The notes under the pieces: generated by a model
What the model saw: the letters and a program-made list of their open reading frames with translations, nothing else
What the model was told of the DNA's origin: nothing
Databases searched by the model: none
Shown: piece by piece, positions 1 through 8,541 of the stretch
Layout: each line of letters begins with the position of its first letter
Position numbering within the stretch: the first letter of the stretch is position 1
Translations under genes and position numbers: made by a program
DNA from: an uncultured Holophagaceae bacterium
GTDB taxonomy: Bacteria; Acidobacteriota; Holophagae; Holophagales; Holophagaceae
Reading direction: 5' to 3'
Assembly (NCBI GenBank): GCA_903913215.1
Contig: CAIWKE010000006.1
Span: forward strand, 1 to 49,735
Length of the DNA: 49,735 nucleotides

Positions 1-361
<361 letters not shown>

Positions 362-495
362 CATTCTGAACTCTTGCTCCTCAGGACTCGCGCCCCTTGG
401 ATTAAATGTTCTGGTCGAAAAAAATTGTTCTGAATTCTGACCGGTATCCTTAAGACACCAACCAGAACCCTCAAAGGCTTCCTATCTTCTATCCG

Positions 496-507
496 GTTTT
501 CAAAGAC
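496..507 (-). promoter_or_regulatory. boxA-like element in rRNA leader
   Basis: On the minus strand, about 135 nt upstream of the 16S 5' end, the leader reads GTCTTTGAAAAC. This resembles the boxA/leader motif (CTTTGAAAAC) found before many bacterial 16S genes, where the NusB/NusE antitermination complex assembles. The position and strand fit; the assignment is by motif similarity only. Confidence 0.5.
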
Positions 508-597
508 GCTCGTAAGTTACCTCGGCCTGAACCGCGTAACCCGATTGGAACCAGCCTTTCAGCCCCTTCCAACACCCCGCAGCCTCAACCGCGCAGA

Positions 598-630
598 CAT
601 TTAGACTACCACTCCACAGCATCAACGCAA
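598..630 (-). promoter_or_regulatory. possible rRNA promoter
   Basis: The 380 nt between the 16S 5' end and trmFO contain no convincing gene. The best minus-strand promoter candidate is TTGCGT-N16-TAGTCT, or in an overlapping register TTGATG-N16-TAAATG. It is preceded by an AAATTTT tract that could act as an UP element. Neither register is a strong sigma-70 match. Transcription from here would give a leader of roughly 240 nt that includes the boxA-like site. Confidence 0.3.
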
Positions 631-741
631 GGGAAAATTTGTGAAGTGGGCCTCTGGAACCCAGAATCACCTGATGGATACTGCCTCTGGGCAGATCGAC
701 CTCTTCTGGGATGGGGCTAGAATCAGCCACCTGGAGGGTGC

Positions 742-2082
742 GTGATCCACATCATTGGTGCAGGCCTGGCGGGCTCGGAGGCCGCTTGGCAACTCGCCAG
801 CCGAGGCCATCAGGTCCAACTCACGGAAATGCGTCCCGGCCGTACCACCCCCGCCCACACCACGGAACGCGCCGCGGAGATGGTCTGCTCCAACTCCTTC
901 AAGAGTGATGATCCCAATTCCGCCACCGGCATCCTGAAGGCCGAACTGCGCCGCATGGACTCCCTGATCCTGCGCTGCGCTGAAACCACACGCGTTCCCG
1001 CCGGAACCAGCCTGGCGGTGGATCGGGAGGCCTTCTCCAACATGGTCACCCAGGCCCTGCGTAGCCACCCCAACATCCAGTGGGTTGAAGCGGAAGAAGT
1101 GGCGCCTGCACTGGAGGAGCCGACCATTCTCGCCACGGGACCACTCACCTCTGAGCCCCTTGCGAACTGGCTCGCCACCCGCACCGGCAGTGGTTGTCTC
1201 CACTTCTATGACGCCATCGCCCCCATCGTCGAGCGCGAGAGCATCGATATGAACATTGCGTGGATGGCTGCCCGCTATGACAAGGGCGGCGCAGACTTCA
1301 TCAACTGCCCCCTGGACAAGGCCGAGTACGAGGCCTTCCTGGACGCCCTGATCGCCGCCGAACCCGTTCCCCTGCATGATGTCGATACGCCCTACTTCGA
1401 GGCCTGCCTGCCCATCGAGGTCATGGCCGAACGCGGCCGCGAAACCCTGCGCCACGGCCCCATGAAGCCCGTGGGCCTCGACAATCCCCGCACCGGTCGC
1501 TGGCCCCACGCGGTGGTGCAGCTGCGCCAGGATACGGTGGCCGGCGACCACTTCAACCTAGTGGGCTGCCAGACCCGCCTGAAGTGGGGTGCCCAGCAAG
1601 AAGTCTTCCGTCTGATTCCGGGCCTTGGCCACGCGGAATTCGCCCGCCTGGGGAGCATCCACCGCAACACCTACCTGGAGGCTCCTTCCCTTCTAGATGC
1701 GACACTGGCTGTCAAATCCATTCCCAACCTGTGGATCGCCGGCCAGCTCTCAGGTGTCGAGGGGTACCTCGAATCCGCCGCAGGCGGCCTTGCTGCTGCG
1801 TTGTCCGTGGACAGGCTCAGGCGCGGCGAGGCACCTCGGCCCTTCCCCATCGATACCGTCCTGGGCAGCCTCCTCCATTATCTGGCCCATGCGTCCAGCA
1901 AGGACTTCGGCCCCACCAATGCCATGCTGGGATTACTCCCGCCTCTGCCAGAAGGACTGCTGGACCTGCGCGCCCTGAAGCGGGCCGGTGGCACCAAGGC
2001 GGTCAAGGCCGCCAAGGGTGCCGTGCATCGCCAGCGGGCCCTCGCCTCCCTTGAGACTTTCCTTCAGGTTCAGCCCAGGTAG
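742..2082 (+). CDS. trmFO: Methylenetetrahydrofolate--tRNA-(uracil-54-C5)-methyltransferase TrmFO
   Basis: This 446-residue FAD enzyme makes ribothymidine at position 54 of tRNA, using methylenetetrahydrofolate as carbon donor. The N-terminus has the FAD dinucleotide-binding motif (GAGLAGSEAAW, residues 6-16). The family motif around the first catalytic cysteine (CSNSFKSD, Cys49) and the later CLPIEVMAERG segment with the second conserved cysteine are both present. Length matches the family. The start is GTG at 742, with GGAGGG a few bases upstream. It is divergent from the rRNA operon and its 3' end overlaps flgL by 13 bp in a convergent arrangement. Confidence 0.96.
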   Translation: MIHIIGAGLAGSEAAWQLASRGHQVQLTEMRPGRTTPAHTTERAAEMVCSNSFKSDDPNSATGILKAELRRMDSLILRCAETTRVPAGTSLAVDREAFSNMVTQALRSHPNIQWVEAEEVAPALEEPTILATGPLTSEPLANWLATRTGSGCLHFYDAIAPIVERESIDMNIAWMAARYDKGGADFINCPLDKAEYEAFLDALIAAEPVPLHDVDTPYFEACLPIEVMAERGRETLRHGPMKPVGLDNPRTGRWPHAVVQLRQDTVAGDHFNLVGCQTRLKWGAQQEVFRLIPGLGHAEFARLGSIHRNTYLEAPSLLDATLAVKSIPNLWIAGQLSGVEGYLESAAGGLAAALSVDRLRRGEAPRPFPIDTVLGSLLHYLAHASSKDFGPTNAMLGLLPPLPEGLLDLRALKRAGGTKAVKAAKGAVHRQRALASLETFLQVQPR

Positions 2083-2981
2083 TCGAAGAGGTTGGCCTTG
2101 GAGACCTTGGACATGGCACTCAGCGTGGCTGACTGGATCGTCTGGTCATTGCTGAACTGGGTCATGGTCCCTGGGTAGTCCGTGGCCTGCAGGTTGTCCT
2201 GCAGCCCCTGGAGCGTGACATTCAAGCCCGACAGCGTGGTTTGCATGTCGTTGAGGCCCGCCTGACGACCGCCGACTGTGGCCAGCATCTTGTTCAGGTT
2301 GTCGAGGATGCCTGAAAGGTTGGCGCCTGCGGACTGGACCAGGGCCTGGTTGTTCGTGGAGAGCCCAGTGCTGAGGTCCGTGACCGTCTTGAAGAGGTCC
2401 GTGGAGGAACCCTGACCACCGGCCCCGAAAAATACCGTGTCGCCATTGAGGTTGGTAACCACGTTGGCCTGGGCCGAGATTCCCACGGAGATGGAACCCG
2501 AGTTGCCCGCATAGCTGATCGTGTTCGTGGGTAGCCCTGCATCCACGAAGGGCACCGTCTGGGTTTTGGTGCCCGCGAAGATGTATTTTCCCTGCACCTG
2601 CGTGTTGCCCAGAGAGAGCAGGCTGGACCGGATGGCATCAACTTCAGGTGCGACGGCCGCCGTGCTGTTTGCGTTGGAACCGCTGGCCGCCGGCATCAGT
2701 TCCATGAGCCGCGTGACATCGTTGACCGCCGTGTTGAGGGCTGATTCTGTAGACGTCAGGTAGTTGGTGGCGGCGCCGGCCTGCCTCAGGAACTGGGTAT
2801 TCGCGCCGATGGAAGTCCCGAAATCCAGGATCATGGCAGAGGCCGACGGATCGTCCCCCGGGCTCGTGAGTCGGTTGCCCGAACTAATGCGCTGGGCATT
2901 CTCTGTCAATCGCGATTGGGTCCTCTGCAGGTCGAGGAGGCTCTGGCGGGACTGGGTGGTGCTGGCGGTTCTCAGGGACAT
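2070..2981 (-). CDS. flgL: Flagellar hook-filament junction protein FlgL (HAP3)
   Basis: 303-residue hook-associated protein that joins the hook/FlgK zone to the flagellin filament; exported by the flagellar type III system. The N-terminal third is a flagellin-type helical domain (QSLLDLQRTQSRLTENAQRI, then SGNRLTSPGDDPSAS), and the C-terminus returns to the paired helical D0/D1 pattern. It is the last gene of the minus-strand flagellar run, 19 nt after flgK. The end overlaps trmFO, so termination must occur inside or beyond the neighbouring coding region. Confidence 0.94.
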   Translation of the reverse strand: MSLRTASTTQSRQSLLDLQRTQSRLTENAQRISSGNRLTSPGDDPSASAMILDFGTSIGANTQFLRQAGAATNYLTSTESALNTAVNDVTRLMELMPAASGSNANSTAAVAPEVDAIRSSLLSLGNTQVQGKYIFAGTKTQTVPFVDAGLPTNTISYAGNSGSISVGISAQANVVTNLNGDTVFFGAGGQGSSTDLFKTVTDLSTGLSTNNQALVQSAGANLSGILDNLNKMLATVGGRQAGLNDMQTTLSGLNVTLQGLQDNLQATDYPGTMTQFSNDQTIQSATLSAMSKVSKANLFDYLG

Positions 2982-3000
2982 GTTTCACCTGCCTTCAAGG

Positions 3001-4488
3001 TCATTGGCCAAACTGGCTCACCAGTTGTTCGGTCAGCGTGTTGATCACGTTGATGAAGCGGGCGGAGGCCTGGTAGCCGCGCTGCAGGTTCATCATGTTG
3101 GCGGCCTCCTCGTCCAGGTTCACCCCGGAGACTTGGTCGCGTTGGTTCTGCAGGGCCGCCACCAGATTCTGCTGCGTGGTGCTCTGAGTCTGGTACTTCT
3201 GCACCTGAGTGCCCAGGTCACCGACGAGGCTGGCGATGCTGCTACTGAAGGGGCCCGAATCGCCCACCCCGTTCCCGTTGGTGTCCACGGTGTTGGTTGC
3301 GCTCTGGAGGTTGGCAATGGCGTTGGCGTTCGTATTGTCACCGATGGCACCGGCCGCCCCGGCTGTGGCGATAAGGGATGGATCCCCGAGGATGGTCGAA
3401 TTCACAGAGAGGGAACTCACCATACCCTTGTAGAAGGTGGCGGCTGTGATGCTTGGCGGAAGCCCATTGACACCATTGGCCACGGAGGTCTGGAAGAAGT
3501 CCGTGCCGTGATTGGCTGCGCTCAGGGTATTAATGCCATAGCCAGTCTGGTGAATCAGGTTTACCTGGCTGGAGATGCCCGCTGCGACCTGGTCCAGTTG
3601 CTGTTGGAATCCCGAGAGGAGGTTGTCCCGGATATCGAGCTGCGCTCCCAATTGGCCATTCTTGATCCCCGCGGTCACATCCGTGGCCGTGGGTCCCATA
3701 TTGGACATCACGGCGGACATGCCGCCCGGCCCAGCCCCCTGTGCGGCAGTGAGCGTATAGGCATGACTCCCGCTTACCAGGGTGGCGGATCCAGAATCGA
3801 TCGTGATCTGGTATTCGCCCTTGGAACCCTCGAAGACATTGATGCCCACCAGGCTGGACAGCTTGTCCGTGAGAGCCTTCCGCTGGTCGATGGCGTCATT
3901 GTTGGACCCGACGGGGACCGTGCTGGTGATCTGATCGTTCAACTTGGCGATCTGGCTGGTGAGCGAATTCACCTGGGCGACCAGATCTCCCACGCTCTGA
4001 TCTGCACTGCGCCTCTGATCATCCAGCATGCTGTACTGGGTCTTGAGGGACGTGATCATGGTCTGGGCTTTGCCGACGACATTGGTGCGCAGGGCCGTGC
4101 TCTCCGGGGATGCCGCCAGATCCTGGAAGCTCTGGAAGAAGGACTGGATCTGAGCCCCCAGGCCAGAGCTGCTGGTGTCCCCCAGGCTGGTAGCAATGGC
4201 GTTCACCGTCGAATAGCGCTGGTCGGCGCCAGTCTGGACAGCTGTTTCCTTGTAAATCTGAAGGTCCAGGAACTTGTCCCGGATGCCGCTGATCGAATTG
4301 AGGGAAACACCGGTGCCGAAGTAGACCTGCCCCTGGGCCGAGGCGACATTGCTCGATAGGTCCGCCCGCTGCCGGGTATATCCAGGGGTGTTGACGTTCG
4401 CGATGTTGTGGCCCACCACGTTCAGAGCCGACTGCGAGGCACTCAGTCCCGTAAGGCCGATGTAAAGGGAGGAATTCAGGCCGGGCAT
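3001..4488 (-). CDS. flgK: Flagellar hook-associated protein FlgK (HAP1)
   Basis: 495-residue hook-filament junction protein. The N-terminus (LYIGLTGLSASQSALNVVGH, then NIANVNTPGYTRQR) is the rod/hook family signature. The C-terminus (DEEAANMMNLQRGYQASARF) is the matching helix typical of FlgK. The middle is a low-complexity Ser/Thr/Asn-rich exposed region. It begins 2 nt after the upstream FlgN-like gene, whose product is a plausible export chaperone for FlgK/FlgL. Confidence 0.96.
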   Translation of the reverse strand: MPGLNSSLYIGLTGLSASQSALNVVGHNIANVNTPGYTRQRADLSSNVASAQGQVYFGTGVSLNSISGIRDKFLDLQIYKETAVQTGADQRYSTVNAIATSLGDTSSSGLGAQIQSFFQSFQDLAASPESTALRTNVVGKAQTMITSLKTQYSMLDDQRRSADQSVGDLVAQVNSLTSQIAKLNDQITSTVPVGSNNDAIDQRKALTDKLSSLVGINVFEGSKGEYQITIDSGSATLVSGSHAYTLTAAQGAGPGGMSAVMSNMGPTATDVTAGIKNGQLGAQLDIRDNLLSGFQQQLDQVAAGISSQVNLIHQTGYGINTLSAANHGTDFFQTSVANGVNGLPPSITAATFYKGMVSSLSVNSTILGDPSLIATAGAAGAIGDNTNANAIANLQSATNTVDTNGNGVGDSGPFSSSIASLVGDLGTQVQKYQTQSTTQQNLVAALQNQRDQVSGVNLDEEAANMMNLQRGYQASARFINVINTLTEQLVSQFGQ

Positions 4489-4490
4489 GG

Positions 4491-4787
4491 CTAGACCTTT
4501 CCTCGGAGCCTGGGGGCCACCTGAGGCGCCTCGGCGCGGATGCCGTCCCGGCCGTAGACCGGATTCCCAGAAAGGGCCACCAACGTGGCGCGCAGGGGCG
4601 ACTGCAGCCCCATGATCACCGACTGGATGGCGGCCAGACGCTGCTTCAGGGCCCTGGCCCCGGACTGATCTTCAGGCCAGCCCACCAGCTCGGACAGGCG
4701 GATGCCAGCCAGGAGGCTGGCGGGATCGCCGCCTTCCAGCAGCCTCGTCTCGAGCGCGTCGAGAAGTTCAGGCACCGCATGCAGCAT
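4491..4787 (-). CDS. Small flagellar-operon protein, possible FlgN-like chaperone
   Basis: 98 residues, helical and leucine-rich in the first half (HAVPELLDALETRLLEGGDP), with a basic tail (APRLRGKV). I cannot assign it by motif. Its place immediately before flgK is where flgN, the FlgK/FlgL export chaperone, sits in many genomes, but FlgN proteins are usually about 140 residues, so this would be short. Start is ATG with GGAGG 6-7 nt upstream. The gene is real on context (tight operon spacing, good ribosome-binding site); the function is inferred. Confidence 0.6.
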   Translation of the reverse strand: MLHAVPELLDALETRLLEGGDPASLLAGIRLSELVGWPEDQSGARALKQRLAAIQSVIMGLQSPLRATLVALSGNPVYGRDGIRAEAPQVAPRLRGKV

Positions 4788-4819
4788 GGAAGACCTCCTG
4801 GACCTTCTACCGGCAAGGC

Positions 4820-5131
4820 TCAGGCCAAGAAGTCCAGGTGTGGCTCGGCAGGGCCTGCCGGGGTGCCATCTGGATTGGTTTCAGGAGACTCTTCGGATGC
4901 CCCGGTGCCGTGCTGCCGGGAGCCCTGGTCTCGGGGGGCCTGGTTCCCCAGCTTCAAGCCGTCGGACTCCCCCACATCCGGGACCTCTTTTTGGGCCTCC
5001 GCCAGTTTGGCGTCGAAGGCCTGGCGACGGGCCTGCTCCCGCTGCACCTGGAAGCTGCCATCCATGGCCAGCCGAACCGTCTCGACTGCTGCGGTCTGAA
5101 GAATCTGGCGCTGTCCAAGTGGACTGATCAT
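4820..5131 (-). CDS. Hypothetical protein of the flagellar operon
   Basis: 103 residues with no family I recognise. The first 50 residues are predicted helical with many charged residues (QREQARRQAFDAKLAEAQKE). The rest is a disordered Gly/Pro/Ser/Glu-rich tail. No signal peptide or membrane segment. It lies 21 nt after flgM and 32 nt before the FlgN-like gene on the same strand, so it is probably co-transcribed. Possible roles are assembly or export accessory functions; nothing in the sequence decides. Confidence 0.5.
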   Translation of the reverse strand: MISPLGQRQILQTAAVETVRLAMDGSFQVQREQARRQAFDAKLAEAQKEVPDVGESDGLKLGNQAPRDQGSRQHGTGASEESPETNPDGTPAGPAEPHLDFLA

Positions 5132-5152
5132 GCCCTCACACGGGCCTCGGGG

Positions 5153-5458
5153 CTAGGAATGGCGGGGTTGCGCCATGTGTTCCTTGATGAGCCCTGCGGC
5201 AACGGCCTCTCCATCGGGGTTGTAAGCGTCTGCATCGATCTGGCTCTTGATGGCTTCCACCTTGTCCGTCCGGATGTCCGGCACCGCAGCCAGGGCCTCC
5301 TGGGCCACGGCGACCAGCCGGGCGGCAGAAGAAACCTGGACGGCGTCGGAGCCGGCGGTGGCGCCGACCGGGGCCGGCGAGGCGGTTCCCGAGGACTTGG
5401 TCCCCGAAGACACGCTCTGGGTGCTGCCAACACCGCTCGATTTGCCACTGACACGCAT
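5153..5458 (-). CDS. flgM: Anti-sigma-28 factor FlgM
   Basis: About 101 residues. FlgM binds the flagellar sigma factor FliA until the hook is complete and is then exported. The Ser/Gly/Thr-rich, unfolded N-terminal half and the C-terminal helical region (VQVSSAARLVAVAQEALAAV, then DIRTDKVEAIKSQIDADAYN) match the family, including the spacing of the sigma-binding helices. The start is taken as ATG at 5458 because GAGGTG lies 3 nt upstream; a GTG two codons earlier is also possible. A sigma-28-type promoter lies just upstream, which fits autoregulated late expression. Confidence 0.85.
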   Translation of the reverse strand: MRVSGKSSGVGSTQSVSSGTKSSGTASPAPVGATAGSDAVQVSSAARLVAVAQEALAAVPDIRTDKVEAIKSQIDADAYNPDGEAVAAGLIKEHMAQPRHS

Positions 5459-5476
5459 ATTCACCTCGACAAAGCT

Positions 5477-5503
5477 CTATCGGCAGTTTGCCAAGAATCT
5501 TCA
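5477..5503 (-). promoter_or_regulatory. Sigma-28 (FliA) promoter before flgM
   Basis: Minus strand: TGAA, exactly 15 nt, then GCCGATAG. The consensus is TAAA-N15-GCCGATAA, so the -10 matches 7 of 8 and the -35 matches 3 of 4 with ideal spacing. The predicted start is about 12 nt before the flgM ATG, leaving room for GAGGTG. This would make flgM and the downstream flgK-flgL unit a late class even though flgH-I-J lie upstream on the same strand. Confidence 0.65.
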
Positions 5504-5514
5504 GCGTGATGAGC

Positions 5515-5877
5515 TTACATTTCCTCTTTGATGCCCGGGGCCTTGGCCTGGGCACCTGGTTTCACCTGAGCCTGGGACTTGGACTTGGACCAGGCGGCTT
5601 CGAGCTTTGCCGCCAACCCCCAACCCCGCCCGGCCGACACAGCCTTATCCACTACCGCCTGGTCCATTAGGTACTCATAGGTGGAGCGGGAGCTACCGGA
5701 ATCGCCCAACAGCTTGGAATGTTCCACGGTCTTCCGCATGCCCTGGAAGAGCAGGTTCATGAGGAGACCCTCGAACTGCTGGGCAGCCTTCGCCGTCTTC
5801 TCCTTGGAGTCCGGCAAGGCCGTGGCTCCCTGGGCCTGGCCCAGGGCATCCACGGTGGGAAGCGCGGTGAGGCCCAT
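5515..5877 (-). CDS. flgJ: FlgJ-type rod-binding protein (rod-capping domain only)
   Basis: 120 residues corresponding to the N-terminal rod-binding domain of FlgJ (KAAQQFEGLLMNLLFQGMRK, later a YEYLMDQAVVDKAVSAGRGW stretch). The C-terminal muramidase half found in enterobacterial FlgJ is absent, as in many other phyla, so peptidoglycan opening must depend on another enzyme. The start overlaps the flgI stop by one base (TGATG), indicating translational coupling. The tail is Lys/Ala/Gln-rich. Confidence 0.85.
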   Translation of the reverse strand: MGLTALPTVDALGQAQGATALPDSKEKTAKAAQQFEGLLMNLLFQGMRKTVEHSKLLGDSGSSRSTYEYLMDQAVVDKAVSAGRGWGLAAKLEAAWSKSKSQAQVKPGAQAKAPGIKEEM

Positions 5878-6986
5878 CAGAGGATCCTCAGTTCGGCCTG
5901 TAGTGCACCAGCTTCCTTGATGGCCTGCAGGATGGCCACCATATCCCGGGGACTGACGCCCATGCCGTTCAGCATTTCGGCCAGTTTGCCGACACTGACC
6001 CCCGGCTCCACGTTGATGGTCTTGGGCTTCTCCTCCACGGCGGTCACATCCTTCTTGGCGGCAGTGACAGTTTTGCCCTGGCTCAGGGGTGCCGGCTGGC
6101 TCACGAGGGGCTTGGAGCTGACCACGATGCTGAGCCCGCCCTGCACAATGCTCACGGCGCCAATGCGGACCTCGGCCCCCAGGATCACAGTACCGGTGCG
6201 CTCGTTCACCACCACCCGAGCCCGGGGCTGCAGCTGCACGCTGAGGTTCTCCAAGCGCGCCACCAGCTCCACGGCCCGGCCCAGGTACTCCTTGGGGATC
6301 TGCAGCTCAACGGTGCGGGAGTCCAGGGGCTGGGCCAGCTTTTCGCCCAGTTCCTCGTTGATGGCATGCACCACCCGCATGGCCGTGGTGAAATCGTCCT
6401 CCATGAGGGAGTAGCGCAGGGAGCCCCGGGCATTGAAGGTACCCCCCACTTCCCGCTCGATGATGGCGCCATCCGGCACCCGGCCTACAGTGGGATGGTT
6501 CTTGGTGACGGAATTCCCACCAGAGGAGGCGCTGAATCCTCCCACCAGGAGGGGGCCCTGGGCCACCGCATAGGTCTGGCCATCGGGCCCCTGCAAGGGG
6601 GTCATGAGCAGGATGCCGCCCGCCAGCGACTTGGCGTCGCCAGTGCTGGAGACAGTCACATCCAGGCGGGAGCCCGAGCGCCCGAAGGCCGGCAGTTCCG
6701 CCGTCACCATCACCGCAGCCACATTCTTCACCTTGATGGTGGCCGCAGCCACGGTCAGGCCCTGGCGTACCAGCATGTTGGCCAGAGACTGGGTGGTGAA
6801 CTTGGTCTGGTCCTTGTCCCCGGTTCCATCCAGGCCCACCACCATGCCGAAGCCCATGAGCTGGTTGCCCCGGACGCCTTGGAGGTGCGCCACATCGCGC
6901 AGCTTGGACTCGATCTTCTTCTCGACCGGCACGATCTCCGCCCCCATCAGGGTCAGGGCCGCCAGACACATCAACAGCAGGCGCAT
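5877..6986 (-). CDS. flgI: Flagellar P-ring protein FlgI
   Basis: 369 residues with an N-terminal Sec signal peptide (MRLLLMCLAALTLMGA). FlgI polymerises into the periplasmic P-ring bushing around the flagellar rod. Family motifs are clear: LQGVRGNQLMGFGMVVGLDG, GTGDKDQTKFT, and the C-terminal GVSPRDMVAILQAIKEAGAL. Length is normal. It is 9 nt after flgH and coupled to flgJ. Confidence 0.97.
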   Translation of the reverse strand: MRLLLMCLAALTLMGAEIVPVEKKIESKLRDVAHLQGVRGNQLMGFGMVVGLDGTGDKDQTKFTTQSLANMLVRQGLTVAAATIKVKNVAAVMVTAELPAFGRSGSRLDVTVSSTGDAKSLAGGILLMTPLQGPDGQTYAVAQGPLLVGGFSASSGGNSVTKNHPTVGRVPDGAIIEREVGGTFNARGSLRYSLMEDDFTTAMRVVHAINEELGEKLAQPLDSRTVELQIPKEYLGRAVELVARLENLSVQLQPRARVVVNERTGTVILGAEVRIGAVSIVQGGLSIVVSSKPLVSQPAPLSQGKTVTAAKKDVTAVEEKPKTINVEPGVSVGKLAEMLNGMGVSPRDMVAILQAIKEAGALQAELRIL

Positions 6987-6995
6987 GGTCGACTC

Positions 6996-7667
6996 CTAGA
7001 AGGGCCAGATGAAGTTGAGCAGGCGGCTGATGTAGCCCGGCTTCAGGGTCTCGTCCACCACACCCTGACCACCGTAGCCAATGCGGAGCTCGGCCACCTG
7101 GGAGGAGACGATGGTGTTGGTGCTGTCGAGGCGCTGGGGGTCGATCATGCCGGCCACATAGAGCCGCTGGGTCTCATTGTTCAGCTGGATGTCCCGGTAG
7201 CCCTCGAAGATCAGGTTCCCGTTGCCCACCACCTTCACCACCCGGGCCGTCACCGAGGTGGTGAAGGTCGCGCTGCGGCCGGTGGTGCCCGTGCCCGCGT
7301 ATTTGTTGGTGTTCGAGGTGGATTTGTCGGAGTTGCTGCTGCCGATGCCCACCGCAGCCAAGGCGCTGAAGAGGTTCGGGCTGCTCCACTTGTTGCTGCC
7401 AGCCCGGTTGGTGGTCACGTCGGCCTTGCTGATGGCGCTGGTGCTTTCCGTGATCTTCAAGGTCACCAGGTCGTTCAGCCGGTAGGCGCGGAGATCCGCC
7501 AGCAGGGGCCGGTCCCGCCACAGGCTGCCCTCACTCAGAGGTGCTGCGACTGGAGCCTCCTCCACATAGGGAATGGCAGGCTTCTTGGCCAGGTCCGCGT
7601 CATGCCGCTTCGGAATGGAGCAGCCGACCCCAGCGACCAGCAGGATCATGGGCAGCATTTTCCGCAT
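6996..7667 (-). CDS. flgH: Flagellar L-ring protein FlgH
   Basis: 223-residue outer-membrane lipoprotein forming the L-ring. The N-terminus is a lipoprotein-type signal (LLVAGVGCS; the -3 position is glycine, a weak lipobox). Family segments are LWRDRPLLADLRAYRLNDLV, ITESTSAISKAD and the C-terminal AELRIGYGGQGVVDE. The internal Ser/Asn/Thr-rich stretch (about residues 100-130) is more variable. The start has GGAGGTGCTCT before ATG. It is the first gene of this flagellar run in the window, downstream of prmC and a sigma-54-like site. Confidence 0.95.
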   Translation of the reverse strand: MRKMLPMILLVAGVGCSIPKRHDADLAKKPAIPYVEEAPVAAPLSEGSLWRDRPLLADLRAYRLNDLVTLKITESTSAISKADVTTNRAGSNKWSSPNLFSALAAVGIGSSNSDKSTSNTNKYAGTGTTGRSATFTTSVTARVVKVVGNGNLIFEGYRDIQLNNETQRLYVAGMIDPQRLDSTNTIVSSQVAELRIGYGGQGVVDETLKPGYISRLLNFIWPF

Positions 7668-7691
7668 AGAGCACCTCCACCCAGGGACAGG

Positions 7692-7706
7692 GCGAAGATG
7701 GTGCCA
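7692..7706 (-). promoter_or_regulatory. Sigma-54-like promoter before flgH
   Basis: Minus strand: TGGCAC-N5-TCGC in the 43-nt gap between prmC and flgH. The invariant GG (-24) and GC (-12) dinucleotides have canonical spacing; the -12 block is one base off TTGC. The predicted start is about 12 nt before the flgH ribosome-binding site. Sigma-54 control of rod/ring/hook genes is common in other flagellated bacteria. No bound activator site was identified. Confidence 0.45.
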
Positions 7707-7710
7707 AGCG

Positions 7711-8541
7711 CTATCTCAGGGCCACCAGGATTCGGTCATGGCCCGCAAAATCCTGGTGGATCATGGCTTTGCTCCAGCCAAGCCCCAGAGCCCGGCGGCA
7801 TAACTCGCCGCCCTGCCCGGCTCCGATCTCCAAGAGGCAGGCCGGGGCCCGCCGCTCCCGGGCCTGGGCCAGGAGGGCCTGGGACAGGGCCAGCCCCCGC
7901 TCCGGGGCGAAGAGGGCCGAGGCCGGCTCGAAGGCCAGCTCCCGCTGAAGGCCCGGCTGGTCCGCCGGGTCCACGTAGGGCAGGTTTGCCACTACCAGCT
8001 CCAGGGGCTCTGGCACCGGATCCAGGAGGCTGCCCTCATGGAAGGTGATGCGGGCACCCAGGGTCTCGGCGTTCTCCCGAGCCACGGCCAGGGCCCCGGG
8101 GCTCAGGTCCGAAGCGGAGACCTCCCAGTTCGTCTCCAGGGCCAGGCTGACAGCGATGATGCCGCTGCCCGTGCCCACGTCCACACAGCGACCCACATTC
8201 AGCCGCTTGCCGATATCCAGGGCCGCCTCCACCAACAGTTCCGTCTCCGGCCTTGGAATGAGCGTGGCGGGGCTGACCTTGAAGCGGCGGTCCCGGAACA
8301 GGGTCCAGCCCAGGATGTAAGCCCAGGGCTCGCCAGTGCGGCGGCGCTGGAGCCAAACCTCCACCTGAGTTACCACTTCGGGCGGGACCAAACCCCCTTG
8401 ATGCACGGCCATCCAGCTGCGGGAGCAGCCGAGGCCGTCCTCGAACCAGAGCCCTGCTTCAGCGTGGGCCTCCTCGGGTTCCAGGAAGCCCGCCAGGGCC
8501 GCAGCCAGGTCGAGGCGGAGCTGCTGAAAGGTCTGAGGCAT
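7711..8541 (-). CDS. prmC: Peptide chain release factor N5-glutamine methyltransferase PrmC
   Basis: 276 residues. PrmC methylates the glutamine of the GGQ motif in release factors RF1/RF2. It has an N-terminal helical domain, then a SAM-dependent methyltransferase domain with VDVGTGSGIIAVSLA (about residues 140-154) and the IPRPETELLVE motif. The catalytic motif reads NLPYVDPA where most PrmC proteins have NPPY, so the first proline is leucine. The start codon sits in a perfect 15-bp inverted repeat. It follows the fumarase genes and precedes the flagellar operon on the same strand. Confidence 0.9.
   Translation of the reverse strand: MPQTFQQLRLDLAAALAGFLEPEEAHAEAGLWFEDGLGCSRSWMAVHQGGLVPPEVVTQVEVWLQRRRTGEPWAYILGWTLFRDRRFKVSPATLIPRPETELLVEAALDIGKRLNVGRCVDVGTGSGIIAVSLALETNWEVSASDLSPGALAVARENAETLGARITFHEGSLLDPVPEPLELVVANLPYVDPADQPGLQRELAFEPASALFAPERGLALSQALLAQARERRAPACLLEIGAGQGGELCRRALGLGWSKAMIHQDFAGHDRILVALR

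Noticed and set aside
500-730. 76-codon minus-strand frame in the rRNA leader
   Set aside because: It lies within the rRNA leader, overlaps the boxA-like site and shows no family resemblance.
2764-4359. 531-codon plus-strand frame antisense to flgK
   Set aside because: Shadow of flgK/flgL on the opposite strand; no family content.
6366-8048. 560-codon plus-strand frame antisense to flgI/flgH/prmC
   Set aside because: Shadow frame created by GC-rich codon bias; the minus-strand genes are unambiguous.
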